Assembly (NCBI GenBank): GCA_947846985.1
Contig: CANTUZ010000005.1
Span: forward strand, 9,389,501-9,453,500
DNA length: 64,000 bases
Direction of reading: 5' to 3'
DNA from: Fratercula arctica
Taxonomy: Eukaryota > Chordata > Aves > Charadriiformes > Alcidae
In this document: piece after piece, positions 11,731-26,700 of the stretch
Numbering within the stretch: position 1 is the first letter of the stretch
Layout: every line of letters begins with the position of its first letter
The notes under the pieces: generated by a model
The model's input: the letters and a program-made list of their open reading frames with translations, nothing else
The model's database searches: none
Told to the model about the DNA's origin: nothing
Program-made: the position numbers and the translations under genes

Positions 11731-14700
11731 GTCGGCGGCTGGGGCTCGACGGGTGGCGAGGGGGCCGGTGGCAGGGCGAGGGGGCCGGGCCGGGCGGCGG
11801 GGTCTGCGTGGGGGGCGGCGGGGTGGGGGCCCTGTCAGGCCCGTCCCCGTGGAGGGGACCCATGTAGCTCTCGGTAAGCTCCTGTGTGGCGTTTCCCAGG
11901 GAGATTGAACAGGCACGTTAAAGAAATTGTAAAGTGAAAGATAAATCTGTGTTTGCAGTTTCCTCTTTCAAAGTTCTTCATCTCCCTAATACTTGGTTTT
12001 CATCTGTCCTCAGCAGTCCTTTTTTTTTTGGAGAGGAGAGCTAGTTTGGATACAGGCTAGCGTGCTACTTACACGTCTTGGTTTTACAGGATTCACAATA
12101 CTACAGGCATGTGAGCCGTGAAGTTTGTCTTTGAGCTACTTCTTCGCTTTAACTTTGAATTTTAGGGTTTGTTGTGCCTAGTGTCTTTTAGAGTAGTGTT
12201 GGAAATCTATGAGAAATGCAGACACAACGTGTACGTCCAGTTTTCACTTGCCATAATGTCTAATAACTACCTATCAAGTAGTTAGTCTGAAACTTTTTCA
12301 GTACAGGGAAGAGTCCTAAAGCATTTCACTATGTCTTATGGTACTGTAATGATTTGACACCAAACGTGATGTAAGTTACACCAGTCAGGGTTCCCCTGTG
12401 CCAAAAGTTTTATGGCCTCATACAGATTGTCTCAGAAATAAAGTAAATAGGTTGTAAAGTTAATGCATAGGCCTGTTGCTGGGAAAAGGTATTTTCTCAG
12501 TGTAGGTTTAAATCCTAACAGGGTAAGGCAGGTCGTAGCTTGATATTGGGAAGTGTCTTTAACTTGTGTGAAGACTGTAAGTTCTGCCTTCTCTAAAGTA
12601 ATTTTGTTTATCCCCTTTTCTGGTGAAGACACAACTAAATGGTTTTATTGTTCTCTGAAGTTTTCAAAGGGAATAAAAGATAATAAAAATTCATAAGAAA
12701 GCATCTTCATCACAAAAACTTATTAGGCGTGCTGCCCTCTAACCAGCAGCTGTAAGTGACATGTTCCTACTGTGAGAAAGCTCAACAGTTGTGTGATCTG
12801 TTCAGTTACTGGCAAACCAGCCACAGCACCTGCAGCATTTTCCCCTGAGTTGGTATTTGGGTTGTAAGTTAAGAGTGGGGTGGTAGGGAGAAGTGAGAGG
12901 AAGTGTGAGTGAGCAGTTGACTTTGCTGTTCATGAAACGACTGTTTTGTGTGTGTTGTGTTCTTCTTTTTTCTTTTTTTAAGGCTGCAGAACTTCGAGCT
13001 TACTTGAAATCCAAAGGAGCAGAAATCTCTGAAGAAAACGCCGAAGGCGGACTTCATGTGGATTTGGCACAGATTATTGAAGTTTGTGATGTGTGCCTGA
13101 AAGAGGATGACAAAGGTTTGCATCTTTAGATCTTATTGCTTTTGCTAAACATACCACCACTAATGTTTTCAAACAGTAATAGTTGACAGAACTTAGAGGT
13201 ATGTTGCATGGCTTGCATGTTAACACATGCATTTTTATAAAACTGGAAGTGCCTATTTCCATCATCACCATGTTAAATTTGTATGTGCTCTACCTCCTCC
13301 AGACATCCAGTGCCTTTTGAAGAAGTCAGAAATTGAGCTGGACTGTGCTTGTTATGAGGGCATAGAGAGTTGTATATAAAATAGCTTTTCTCTCAAGGGA
13401 AAAAAAAGTATGATATAAATAAGACTTAGTCTCAATGGCTGTGTTGCTGCAGATTAACAAAAAGTAAGGTAACAACAACAATTAAAACTAGACATCGGTA
13501 AGTAGGAGGCCTAAAGCGTGAATTGATTTATATTGTCTGAAAACACTTGAATGTTCAGTACACAGTAACTCTTTAGTTAGGACTGTAGCTCCTTAGAAAC
13601 TGCAGTAATATGTTTTCATGACACTGCTAATGCTGTAGTAGCCTTAAATGATCTTTCTGTGCTTGCTGTGCACTGTACCAATATCAAAATTCCATTTAGA
13701 ACTTTTACATGTAAAATAACAATTGCTAATATGAATTGTGTGTAGTTTGAAAGAATGCATGGTTCATCTAAGAAGGAGTGCTTAAGATTATTTTTCATGT
13801 TGCCTTTTACTGTAGGCAAATGAGTATGAAATACTGGAGAAGCTGTTTGATGTTCAGATGTCATTTCAGGGAATAAATAATATTTTCCATATGTAATGAG
13901 TTTTGTTCTTATCCTTTGCATAATATTTGGGCAGACTGTGAAAAGAAAACACGAAACCTGTCTGGTCCTGCTTGGAAAGGATGGAATATAATGCTTAAAA
14001 AAAGGAGCTGGGGAGGCTTTTGAATATACTTTGTTCTTGTGGGCATTTTCCCTGTGGTCTGGGTTTCCTTGTGCTCCTGGTGAAATGTTTTACTGTACTT
14101 CAGCACCAAGTGTTATTATTTTCATTTAGAACCATGGCGCAGCTTTCTAGATGTGCAGGAAGAAGCCACTGTTTCTTTAAGAACAAAACTTGAAGTTCCT
14201 CTGACTTCTCTTATATGTGAACAGAGAATTTGGAGCAAGCATGGTATCAGATACCAGATTCTGTTTTGACCTTAGAATGATAATTCTTGCTTTACATGAA
14301 GATGAGTTGGTGAAAGACCACATGAGCCGAATCTCTTGTGCATTGATGAATATCCAGCTTGGTTGTCTTGGCATTTTCTTTCTTTTACAGTTCTTGCCAA
14401 TGGAGATAATAATTCATAGCAGAAGTAACTCTCCAGCTCTGAATAGCTACTGACAAATTGCTGCTTGCAGTTTTAAACAGCTGCATGTTTTGTTTTGTGC
14501 AGATGTTGAGAGCGTGATGAACAGTGTAGTCTCTTTGCTTCTTATCCTGGAACCTGACAAACAAGAAGCACTGATTGAAAGCCTGTGTGAGAAGTTAGTA
14601 AAATTTCGGGAAGGAGAGCGCCCATCTCTGAGATTGCAGCTGTAAGTATTGTACAGAGGAAAGTGAAACAATCATATCTTGCAATTGTATGTCTTTAAAT

Positions 14701-17700
14701 CGAATGTGGGGTGTCAAGATATATGTCTCTGTTGCAAGAAGCACTCTTTTTTACCTTCTTTTTCCCTATCGTAAAATAGAAGTACCAATGTACTTTCTTT
14801 GCTTGGCTATTACAAAATTAAAATTAAAACGCATGGAGTTTTGAGCTAATCTGCTGAAACAAAACTGGAAGCCATTGCAATTCATGACGGATATAAGATG
14901 CCACCAGGTGCTTTGTGGGTACGAACGCACATCTTCATAGAAAGGTTGATGTGCACTCCAGCAAAGTTTTTTGAAACCTCTTTAACTCAGTTTTTCATTG
15001 TTTGTGGTTTAGACTGAGCAACCTCTTCCATGGTATGGATAAGAACACTCCTGTGAGATACACAGTGTACTGCAGCCTTCTTAAAGTGGCCTCATCGTGT
15101 GGTGCCATCCAGTACATTCCAACTGAACTAGATCAGGTAATTAATGTGGTGCTTCAAGTTACAGCCTTTGCATTAACGATGTTGCATCTCACTACATGTT
15201 AGTCAGAGTTGATGCAAACTGGCTCTGTTATAAATTGCCAGAGCCTAGTGAAATAAGAAACGCAGAATACAGAATTTCTTATCTTTTAAAGGTCTGCCTA
15301 CAGAATCTAAATCAAGCTGCTCTTTATTTTCCATTTCTGATGCTGAATGTCATTCGATTATGTCTGTTTGATTCCTGTGCTAGTAATGAAAGCAAGAAGC
15401 TTTCATCAGGAGTGAGGCATCAAGTTCTTGTCCCTTGCTCTGGAATTGTAGTGTATTAGAATCACTCATCCTTATTTAGGAAGTAATGTGGGAAGCAGAC
15501 TTTTGGTGTTTCACAGAAAAACTTACAGGTTCTTCATGGGGAGCCTGAAGAGTCAGAGGACCCAAAGGAGAAATCTCTCTGCAAGATCTTTTCAATCCTT
15601 TTCTGCTTGAGAGAAAATGATAAATATTTTGACTTTTATTTTAGTCTTTTCCCGAGTGTTTCTTTTTCACGTGTATTCTACTTAGGTCCGAAAATGGATT
15701 TCTGACTGGAATCTCGGCACAGAGAAAAAGCATACTCTTCTGAGACTGCTGTATGATGTCCTAGTGGACTGCAAAAAAAGGTAAGTAATAGACACTAGAT
15801 AACTGCATTTTAGCTTGATGTATTGTAGGTGATCTGTAGGGAAAGTATTTCTCGCAGCACTTTCAAAATTAATCTGTACTGATAATGCGATCCAAATATA
15901 CCTGTGGGGTTTTTTTTTCTTTCTATGTTTTTAAGCACTCTTATATTAAACCGGTGTTTCCAAGAATATTAAAGTTAGTAGTGAATTAGCTCCCAAAAAA
16001 ACCCTATTCCTTTCTATAAATATTAATCTTTGAGCATTGTAACATTATGACAAGTTTATTATTTAATTGCACTTTTGACATTTGAGTGCATGGTAGTGCT
16101 ATCTCTTATTTAATGATGTTGGGAGGCTTATCAATCACAGTTAACAGAATCAGTCTTTTTATGTAAACATTACCTTTAGGACAGAGCTTTCCACTAGTCA
16201 TGGAAATTAATGTCCACAGAATACCTGCTTGGCCATTTTAAATTATTATCCGGGATCATAAGGAGCATCTTTGATCTAACAAACTTGGCAGACCAGTGTC
16301 TTCTGGCATGTAAAGTAATCCTGTGCCTGTAAATTAATGTCTTAACTGAGAGCTGTCATCAATTTATCTTAAAGATGTGATACGGTGTATTGACTGCATT
16401 GGCCAGGGCTGTAGAGATGGGCAGGTATCCAGATGTGGTTTCAGTGTGTAGTTCCACAACAGTTTCAGCCTATCTAAACTGTCCCTGCTGTAGTTGGGGG
16501 ATGTGCATGGTATGTGTGTCTTGCTTCCCCCCGCCCTTCCCTTTTACTGTCTTTTCTGAGTTAGTTTTCTAAGTTTTTTTAATTTTCTTAGTGAGGGAGC
16601 ATCAGGACCTCTACACTTCCGACTTACACTGGTAGCAGAACTGCACCTGCATTTTCTACATTTGCATAACCTGGTACTGCTGCAGAAGGAAGCAGTTCTG
16701 TCCTGTACCCCCATTCCTGTCCTGTCCCCTCCAGCTACCAGTACCTGGGTGTGTTTGTGCTGGTGGAGACATTTGTGCAACTACACAGTGGATTGGACTG
16801 GGGAGATGGCCTTGCCAGGCAAAAAAAAAAGGCAAGTGTGGAACTGTTTTAGGAGAAGGAGAGTTTCTTCTGGCAGGAGAGTTAGCTTATTCTGGCCTGG
16901 TGAAATTGTAGCCTGGAAATGCTGTGACAGCATAGTAGGATCATTTTTAACTAACCTCAATTTAGGGATGATTAATCCTTGTGGAGTAGTTACACTGTGA
17001 ACTACATTATTGGGAATTCGTAATCCTGTTACTAATATTAAAATGCTTCTGCATTGATAGTATGAAATCTGTATGACAGATTTCAGGTGGTCATAATAAT
17101 TTCAGAAGTGTTAATCAGAAACCTTATGCATTGCTTAGTGCTTACTTTGTTTCATAAATTTTACACTGATACTCTGTAATGCTCATACTCTTTTAAACAC
17201 TTCTCATTGTATTGATTTATTGAAAGGTTTTAACTAGCCTAATTCCCATACTTAATAGCTAACTGGTTTTACCTAGTCTTGTTATCAAATCTGTGGATTA
17301 AACTTCTAATTTTTGTTTCCAGTGCTAGCAATAGCCTTACTACCAAATGTTTTTTGCATACTAATACATACTAAGTTAGTTTTGCATACTAAGTTAGGCA
17401 TTAAAAACTTTGACAAACGCTGTAATGTATTACTCCTGCACTCAGTGTCCTTACCATCTGTTGCAGCAAGCTTTGCACTGAATGGAGCAATTTTTCAGAG
17501 CACTTACACTTCTCTCCAGAAAAGAAAACAAGAAGTGACCCTAGCACCTTTGACCTGGTTCACTCTCCTGGATCAGTGGGCAGTATTTGCAATAGTATGG
17601 GAAACTCACAGCAGCATTCCAGCTTTAGCACTCAGGAATGTTGCACTATCAAGCAGTATAGGAAGATAAGTGGGAACTGAAAAATAAGTAATAAAAATCA

Positions 17701-20700
17701 TACCTCAGTTAGTTGCCATGTTGATTTATAATCAAGGGGAGAGAATACGTTGTTGAAAACAATTGAGTTTAAATTTTTTTAGTTCATTTTATGTTTTAAC
17801 TTCACTCAGTGCAGCAGAAGAGATGGTTTTCTGTAGCTGATAGACTTTTCCCCAATGGATAACTCAGAAGCAAACAGATTGCTGGCCCATGAAAGTAGAT
17901 CATGCAGATATTCTGTGTGGTGTTCCTTTTCCTGCAGTGATAAGTGAAAGCTTCTTTTATTAAATCCTTTCCAGTCACTTTCTGGTTGAAGTTTCTTCTT
18001 TCTGATGATCAAAATCATCATGATCTCTTCAAAGAGGGATTTTTACCTTTCTCATGATCAACTGAAGAAAAATTGGTGGTGGTGGCTGGAAGACAGATGG
18101 CTTGTGTGGCTTGTTTCTGAGATCTCTATTTGGTAGTTGAACTTTGCAAGAGATTAGTTACTTTCTCTGCTGCTTATGGTCCTTGCCATAAAGGTTCTGC
18201 AGCAGAGTTTTGTACCTCAGCTGCTTCAGTCTTCAGCATTTTCCTAGCTGTGTTGGTATGAAACTGCAAGGTACCACAACCTGTTTTCTTTTCCGGTTGT
18301 AGATGGATTTTTACAGGCACGCGTGGCTTGCATGCAGAGAGAGCTGAGTTCTGCTCTGAGGCCCTGAATACCATGCCAGGGGCCAGCCTGATGCAGCTTA
18401 CAGCTGGTGTCTGCCGTTGACCTGGCAGGATTCAGAGTGGGGTTAGTCCTGCCCAGGTTTACATTCAAACAGGTCTGGCAAGTCTGGTTATTAACACCTG
18501 TAGCAAAAAGCTCAGCATGTCAGGGACCTGCAAAATAATTGTTTCATTTCATTTTAATTCCATTTAATATAACGTATTGTAGAGGGACTTCATTCTAACA
18601 TCTTACTAAGTCTCTGAATGCTCTATTTTTTTTCCCCTTCCTTTTATCTACCATCACTCTTCAGTTCTCACTGGCTTTTTGTCAAGTTCCGCATCTAGAC
18701 TGGCAAGTGGAGCCAAGAGCACTTGTGCAAGCTGTGTTGCTAGAAAAAATGTTCACATTTGCATCTTAGGTGAGATACATATTAGCAATGAGCTTTGGTA
18801 AAATAGTGGTCTGTATTACTGTTTTAAACATCCTAATTTACGGTAGTAATCTGACACTGAATAGGCTGAGGCTCACAAGAATTCAGCACAGAAAGTTTGG
18901 GAGTAATTGTCTTACAGCATTCTGATGTTTCCTAGAAATAAAAGTGGGAAAAAAAAAAAGGTGGGGGGGATTGCAAATACTATTTGAAATTAGTTAAATG
19001 AATAGTTTTCAATTTTTGTTCCTAAGGGAAGGGGGAGAAGAGGAAAAGTTCCAGAAACGCAGTTCTGAAGTGTGTAAGAGCAACTACTGAAAGCTTATGT
19101 TAAATAAGGAGACTTGTATTGTTAGGTTGAATAGCACATGAGCTGACCCTCTTTGTTTGAATGTCTGTGTAGTATCAGTCCTGTATTAAACTGGTTCTTT
19201 GTCTTTGCTAGAACATCTAGTGTTGATAAGATTTCACCCATGCAAAAATCATAGTCTGTCATAGACTGATTTATGTGCAAATTGTTCTTTCATATTTAAA
19301 GCTGTCTAAATTCATTTTATTTCACTGATACGGAGCTATCCATCCCTCTATACACCAATATCAGTTGCCACAACAAGACATAAGCTGACATCTTTAACGG
19401 TGGAGTCTTAAAACAAGTGTTTTATTCAAGTTTGCATCCCTGAACACAGTTCTGGAATAATAGCTGGGACCTATAGAAAATTCCCCTGCCTTGGGCACAA
19501 ACTCTTCACTCAGTGTACATCCAGATTAGGTATGATACTGCTTGTTTTCCATCATGTCTTAATATTTGTCCAGCACATCTATGAGGTCTGGTAAATTCTC
19601 TAGGAGTACAAAACCTAACCCTATAGAGAAGTTGTCAAATAGTAGTATTGTGAGATTTAAAACAAATACCCACATAAAGATAGGTATGTGCTGCTATATG
19701 GGTTAAACCTCTATCACAGCACGGTATGTACTGGGAGTGTTCTGTTGGCTTGTTCCTTCACTGTGCAATTTATGCCATTAATTTAAGTAGTTAAAGCGAA
19801 TTGAAACTTTATTCTTGCACAGTGATTTCTTTTAAGGAAAAATTTTGTAGGCCAATCAGACCACACGGGGAAATCAGCTGTATCTGGAATTGAGCTACTT
19901 TGACGGAAGAGCTTAGCTTGACACTATAACTCACTGTACTCTGGAGAGTAGTGTCCAGCCTTCCTCCTGTCCACTGAGGAAGTACCTCCTAGTAAAGTAG
20001 CGGCCAGTGTGTGTATGGGCATGGGAGACTTCTGCAAAGCTCATGCTCTCATCACCGAGTTCTGGTTGTGCTCTCACTGTTACGTTTTGGTCGTATCTAC
20101 ATCCACATCCTATCTTGTTCAAAGGAAGGAGTAAGATGGCATCAGCAAAATCTATTCTCTGTATAGAAGAACTGCCACAGCCTTCTTTTTAAATAGTTAG
20201 CAAAAATTCCATGGGAATAGGAAATAGGAAATAGCTTTTTTGTGTGTATACACACAGCATATATTTTGCATATAATTTTTGCTGAAAATTTTGTAAAAAA
20301 ACTTCAGCAGTTGCTGAGCGGAGTTGATGAGCAGTTGCTCACTAGTGGTAAGAACCATTACATGGAAATAAATCAAAATCTGTTAAAATGACACTCTGTT
20401 AAACAGTCTTGGAGCTGGCTGATGAGCTGCTGTTTACAAAATAATCTGGGTAGCCAAGGCTGTAGCTTTACTCAATTTTCTTAGAATGAATTGCTTTTCT
20501 AAAAGCTGTCTGTCAAAGCAGTGTGGGCAGCTGCTTGCTTCACAGCAGCCTAAGCCAATCTAATTGCTGGCTGCTTAACTTCGTCAGTAAAACGAGCAGC
20601 TCTCACTCTGAATACTTGAAGAGAGAATCCACGGAAGAAGAAAAGGCAGCTTTTATACAGTCATTTTCCTGACCATAAATATTCTTTAAGATATGCCATT

Positions 20701-23700
20701 TTACATTTGAAATAAACTTTGCAGCGCTACTTATTCTGCAGTGATTAAATCCAGATGTGCATAAGAGGAGCATTCTAGTGAACCATATAAAGCTGTTCCT
20801 AGCTCAGAAAGCTTTTTCCATAACCAGCAGGTAATTTATCAATTTAAGAGAATGAAATGAAGGGTGAAGATAAACATTTTGTAGAACAAGAATTGAAAGA
20901 ATACATCTAGTTAATTTGTTCTCTCCACTGGAATTAAAATGGATCATCTACATCTTTTCAAGTGTAATTTAATTTGACCTATAACATCATAATGGAATTA
21001 TTTAAATATTTGAGTGTCTTGTTTGAACTATTTTTTCAGCAGTCTTGAGGTAACTTTATTTTTCTTCTGTAGTGATACTGCAGCAAAAGTAATGGTGGAG
21101 CTACTGGGAAGTTACACAGAGGACAATGCTTCCCAGGCTAGAGTTGATGCTCACAGGTAATACTGACTTCCCGGATTCCTTAAAAGTAGCTTTTTCTCAA
21201 CCGCTACATTATGTTGACCGCCTAACTATTAAGAGTATCGAATGGCCTGTCAGGCAAGGGCCCTGCCACAGCCTCTTTTCTGACTTGATCAAGAGTTTAT
21301 CTGCGCAGTCCACAGCAGGTTTCTTTCCAGGCAGAGTCAGGTTTACTCCATTGTGCGAGCGCACAGGTGTATTTCTGGTCACTGCTGACAGAGAGATCAG
21401 CCTTGGGTAAGGACTTCATGTACATCAACTGTACAATCAAAATCTGAATTGCCGTCCTTTATTTCAGATTTTTTACTTACTGATTTTTTGATTCTCTGAC
21501 TTCGAGTGTTCTTTTCAAATAGTGCTTTCCATTGAAAAGAAGTTCTTTCTCTCTTTTCTGTGAGCAAGTACTAAGGATGTGAACTGCACAGAAATAAACT
21601 TGCTTGTTGGACAAGCTGGGAGTAAATTGATTCTTAAAAGTGTATTTTCCCCACTGACCAAAATTAGTAAAAGCTTGTATTTTGACATTCTACCTCTCAT
21701 GAATCTTCTTAGGAATTAGATTTTTAATAAGTCACGTAGTTCTGCGGGGTGTGTACAACCAGTAGTTCTCAAGAGAGTTGTTTATGCTTGAGCATGCAGG
21801 AAAATCGGGATGACTCATTTTGAAAATTAAAGTGTCTGTGCATAAATGAAAACTTCAGTGACTACCCTACCAATCTGAGGCCTCTTACATCTGAAAGAGC
21901 ATGTCTGCCTAGGGTTTATGGCACTGCTGCCTCTGTGCAGACCTGAGGTTCTTCTGGGTGTATGTTGTCTGGCAGGGTGGCGGTCCAGGCTCTCAGAGCG
22001 AGTGGAGCACTAAGTCTTCTAGTGTGCCGCTGAACAAAAGCTTTCATCTAGAGTTCTAGAAACACTTTAGGTCTGTTTATAGTCTGGAGCTGCAACTGAT
22101 AAATCATAGGCCTTGCAGTGTTTGGTAGTGGGGTTTTCTCTGTTTTGTGTCACATATTCAAGTGTAATTAATCTTCCTAAACAACTTAATTCTATGAAAT
22201 TTTAGGAGGACAGTAAAAATACATCTAAGAATGAAGACTGGGCTGAAAATAAATGCATAGATGGAAACAGTAGGGTGATCTGTAGTCTTACCACCTGGCA
22301 AATTTCATTTGTGATACTGAGCAAATTACTTAATGCTTTCTGTTCTTGTTTTTTCCATCTGTAAAATGAAGATTAAAATTGGAATGGGGTATGTCTTACA
22401 TTTAAGAATAGTTAAAAACCCTTGGGTATTTCATAAAAAGCAAGGAACAGCAAGGAACAACTCATAAAAATGTCTATTGCTGTAAAAATACGCATTTTCC
22501 TTTTCTAATTAGATGTATTGTACGAGCACTGAAGGATCCAAATACCTTTCTCTTTGATCATCTTCTTGCCTTAAAACCAGTGAAATTTTTGGAAGGGGAA
22601 CTTATTCATGATGTAAGTAACCTTGTTTTTAGCAAGATGGTTTGACATCTGTAGACTGCCTTGTTTTATTAATGGCTTTTGAATTTCATTGGAATAGTTA
22701 TCCATGTCAGTAATACTGAGCTGCAATATACTATTTCTTTCAATGCTTTAAGAATTAAAAACTTAAAATCCTACATATTAAATATTTCCCTTTTATAAGT
22801 TCCATAAACTTGAGTTAAAAATCCCAGCCTCGCATGAGTTCTGTGGCAAAACTGCCTCAAGTCTGAGAAAAGGCAGTAAGCTCAGCACAGATCGCCCTCA
22901 CCTACTGACAAAGACAGAATTTTAGCTCTTAACGGTTTATTTTTCTGTTCAATACCAATGGTTTATATATATATATAAATCAGTCCAGTCTGCAGGGAGG
23001 GAAACATAGATAATATTTAAACTATTATTCTTTTGTTTTCCATCTTCTAGCTTTTGACAATTTTTGTAAGTGCTAAACTAGCATCCTATGTCAAGTTTTA
23101 TCAGAACAACAAAGACTTCATTGACTCCCTTGGTAAGTTTTCAGATTGTTACATTTCTCACTATTTACGTGGCTTAAAATATGGAAGCCGCAAAGTGCTT
23201 CAGTTTGAACCCATATACTGAAGCCAAGGAAATTTAATGGGAATTTGTAAGAGTTTGTAGATTCTAACCTCTTCTGGATCATAAATGGACCATCTAACTG
23301 TGATTTGTTCTAGTAGGACAAGCTGCTTAATGGGTTTGGAAGAGAACTGTGTTTTTCCCCCCTTTTCTCTTAAACCTTTTGGGAGGGGAGTTTTAATGCA
23401 TTGATGCTCTAGGCTAGGCCAGAGATCACAACTTTATTAGCCAGCAGCTTGTATAAATCTCTTACGTTTTTTTTAATGATTAATAACTTTATAACAGCGA
23501 ATACTTGTGAACAGTAAGATAAAACACACAAATTGTGTGTGTGTGTGTGTCTGCCTGTGCTGATGCATTAGACCTAGCAGGCCACAGTCTGTCCCAGTTA
23601 ATTTGTTTCATCACATGAGGCAATGTGATGGAATGTTAATGTCAGCACCCTCTTTATTTACACACTGTGGAAAAAAGGAGTAGTAATTAACACTTTGACA

Positions 23701-26700
23701 CTCCCCCGTTGATGTGTAATTGACTGTTTCAAAGGAGCACTGGTTCATAAGCTATTGCATGCATTAAAATTACGTTTTTTATATTCCAGCTTTTTAGGAC
23801 AGGGGTCAGTGACAATGCAGAAATTGCTCAATGATGCAGATTTTTTTATTACTGCATTAAGGTTTTGACATATTGGTAATGAATAAATGTTTCCATAAAA
23901 ATGGATTTTTTTTTTTAATTTTTTTATAACTTTGATTTTGAAATGACACTTGAACGCTGGCTGAATGCATCTGGGGAAAGGCATAGTTTTGCTAAAACAG
24001 AGTTTAGTGCAGCCTTTTAACACATGCATTATTTTGTTTAATGGAGCGTGGTATAATTCTGAGAATAATTACCCTCAAAGCTTTAAAATGCTGGTACTTT
24101 GAGTATTAAAATGATGGAAATATCAATGTGATTTTTCGTGGATAAAACTAGCAGCAAGTTTTTGGTAGTCTATAAATGTGTATATAGGATAAGCATACCT
24201 TTTGTCATATGTATTTGAACATCAGTTGCATAGACATCTTATGCTTTTCTTCCTTAGGGGAAAGTAGGCTTTATATTCTAATTATTTTTATGTATTGAAA
24301 TGGATTATCTGTTAGTTATTTGACTACAGAAGTATTTGCTGAAAATGCTGTTATGCTAACATTTGAATAAATTTATGGAAGATTAATTACACATGTATGT
24401 AGTATTAATCATATAATATACAATAGTTGTGATTTCTTTTGCTATGCCTCCCTGTATCTGTTTACCTCTGTGAATATACAGTGTGTGTATTTTCAATATA
24501 TATAGGATTTACACAATCTCAGTAAAATTCTTAAATATCTGTATGACTGTTTTGAAAGACAGCCCTACTTCCAGTTATCTTGATTTCTCACCTGCTTTAT
24601 GGTGTACTCAGAAAATTGTGAATGTCTCTGAGCAGTGGATGAGGTAGTGATTCTGAGGTAGCGCAGCCCGGAATGCTAGGAACTTGGTCTGAGTGTCTCA
24701 TTCGGCCTTTGAAAAAACAAGGGCAGTTTGGTGTAGAAAACAATAAAAATTATTAGATGAGGCATTCAAAAATTCTTCAGAATGCCTATGATCTGTTCCC
24801 AAAAATAAATAGACTTTTAACCATGCTTTAAAGATTTTAATTTAAAAAAAAAAAAATAACTTGCCATGATATTGGGCTTTAAAATAAAGGATATTAATGA
24901 TAGGGTTTCAGTGACAGTACAGCATCAGCTTTAGTTCTAACATTTCCTGGATCAGGAGCAATTAAAACTAGTCTATGAAAGCTGTGCAGTGACGGCTCCT
25001 ACAGGTGGCATCGGTTTGTTACAATTTGGTGTTTTATTAATGCTGACAACTTAGGCCAGCAGTAGCATTATCTGTGTCAACTGAATCGCCCTAACATGTC
25101 CACATTTAATCTGGTATTATCAGCAGTCTTTTTCGGAAAGTTAATCAGCATCTCATTTGCATTTGTTAATTAGGGTTAATGTGTGCTAATTGATTTCTTG
25201 ATGCTTGTAGGGTTCCATTAAACCCAGTTAGGTATAGTTGCTGGTGCTCCTCGTTCGTATGAATTATGGTGATCACATTTTTGTTGAATCAGTGCCAAAT
25301 AGGGAACCTGCATCATAATTACAGCTAATTAACACAACATGATGTCCTGCACTAATGTGCTTTCCTATCAGTGTATGGATGTTATAAATTCCAAACTTAA
25401 ATATTTACTGAAGCAACGTGAATGTTTATAATGTCATTCCAAAACAAAATGATTGACATTTATTTTAAAGAACCTTCCACTGAATCGTCGTTGGTACCTC
25501 ACAGAACTGGATTAAGAAATGCCTTGGTTCATCTGAACGTCTTAACTTTGTTACCTTAGACGTTTTTTCAGGAAAAAGGTCTCTGATTTAGATGTCCAAG
25601 CCCTTGGCTCAATTCCTTGTGTTGCCATTCATACAATCATGTAAAAGACCTAACCTAACTTTTAATATCTGTTTCTCTATTCTTGAAGAGCACTTTTTTG
25701 CCACGCTGGATGCTGTAAACATGCATGGTTTTTTGCTTTTTTGTTATGGTACAAACTCTTAATTTGGTGCCAAAACACATTCTTCTGGCACAAAAATGTT
25801 ACGTTGCTAAACCATTACTGAGAGGGGGTTATTTTCAAGTAACTACATGATAATGAGCGGTGAGGCTGTAGGAAGGTTTTGACATTACCAGTCACGTATT
25901 CTCCATGTGTTGTTGCATTGCTGTTCTTCCAGATGATGCAACTCAAAAATTCACTTGCACCCTCACCACCTAAAATTCTGTTGAGGTGATGTTTTTACTC
26001 TTTAAAAAAAAATAATCTGTGCTTCACTTTTGTAGATATTTGTTACCTTTTACTGACAACAACTGAGTCTTGATGAATTCACAACTAAACCAGCTATTTT
26101 AGCAAAACACAAGGAAGATGCAGGAATTAATATTTTACCTCCAAAAATGTTTATAAGGACAGGTGGAATATTTTCTTGATGTGAAACAAATTTTAAATTA
26201 TTGGAAGCATACATAGTAAATATAACATGAAAAACAAAGTAGTGAATTATTGAATTATAATATATCCATAAACTATTGACACTTTTACACAGGCTTGTTG
26301 CACGAACACAATATGGCAAAAATGAGGCTACTTACTTTCATGGGAATGGCTGTAGAGAATAAAGAAATATCATTTGACACAATGCAACAGGAACTTCAGA
26401 TTGGAGCTGATGATGTAGAAGCATTTGTTATTGATGGTAAGAACTGTAGTCCCATGCTTTACGTAATGCTAGCGAACCATACTTTTTATAGTCTTCTAAG
26501 CTAATGTTACGTATACAGAGAAAAACTTATTTTTAATTTCTGTGTTTGTTACAAGACATATCTGCAAAACTTTGTGCTTAAAGACATGCCTAACTATTGT
26601 CTTTTAAAAAGTGTTTTTCTTTTCAGTGACAGGAACTGTATTTCATGTAATTCTTTATAGATCTAATAAATAGTTCGCAGGTTTAATTTCTCATCTGGTT

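Larger units (their letters stand above)
11280..11870. promoter_or_regulatory. EIF3M: CpG island promoter of EIF3M
   Basis: Base composition changes abruptly from AT-rich to strongly GC-rich with dense CpG at about 11280, and returns to AT-rich after about 11870. The island covers the EIF3M start codon and the start of intron 1. There is no TATA box in the expected place, as usual for a housekeeping gene. Two ETS/GABP-type cores, GCGGAAGTG (11599-11607) and GCCGGAAGC (11621-11629), lie just upstream of a pyrimidine tract. The island extends about 400 bp upstream of the start codon, so a divergent noncoding transcript is possible, but no partner gene is visible on the - strand. Confidence 0.85.

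Noticed and set aside
11415..11867. 150-codon and opposite-strand 126-codon frames in the CpG island
   Set aside because: GC-rich promoter sequence lacks stop codons by composition; only the EIF3M exon 1 frame continues through splicing into a known protein.
20281..20480. Possible box C/D snoRNA (GTTGATGAG and GCTGATGAG words) in EIF3M intron 5
   Set aside because: C-box-like words occur, but no properly placed D box with a terminal stem was found.
21126..21410. 94-codon frame on the + strand after EIF3M exon 6
   Set aside because: It begins out of frame inside exon 6 and runs on into intron 6; the GTAATA donor at 21157 ends the exon.
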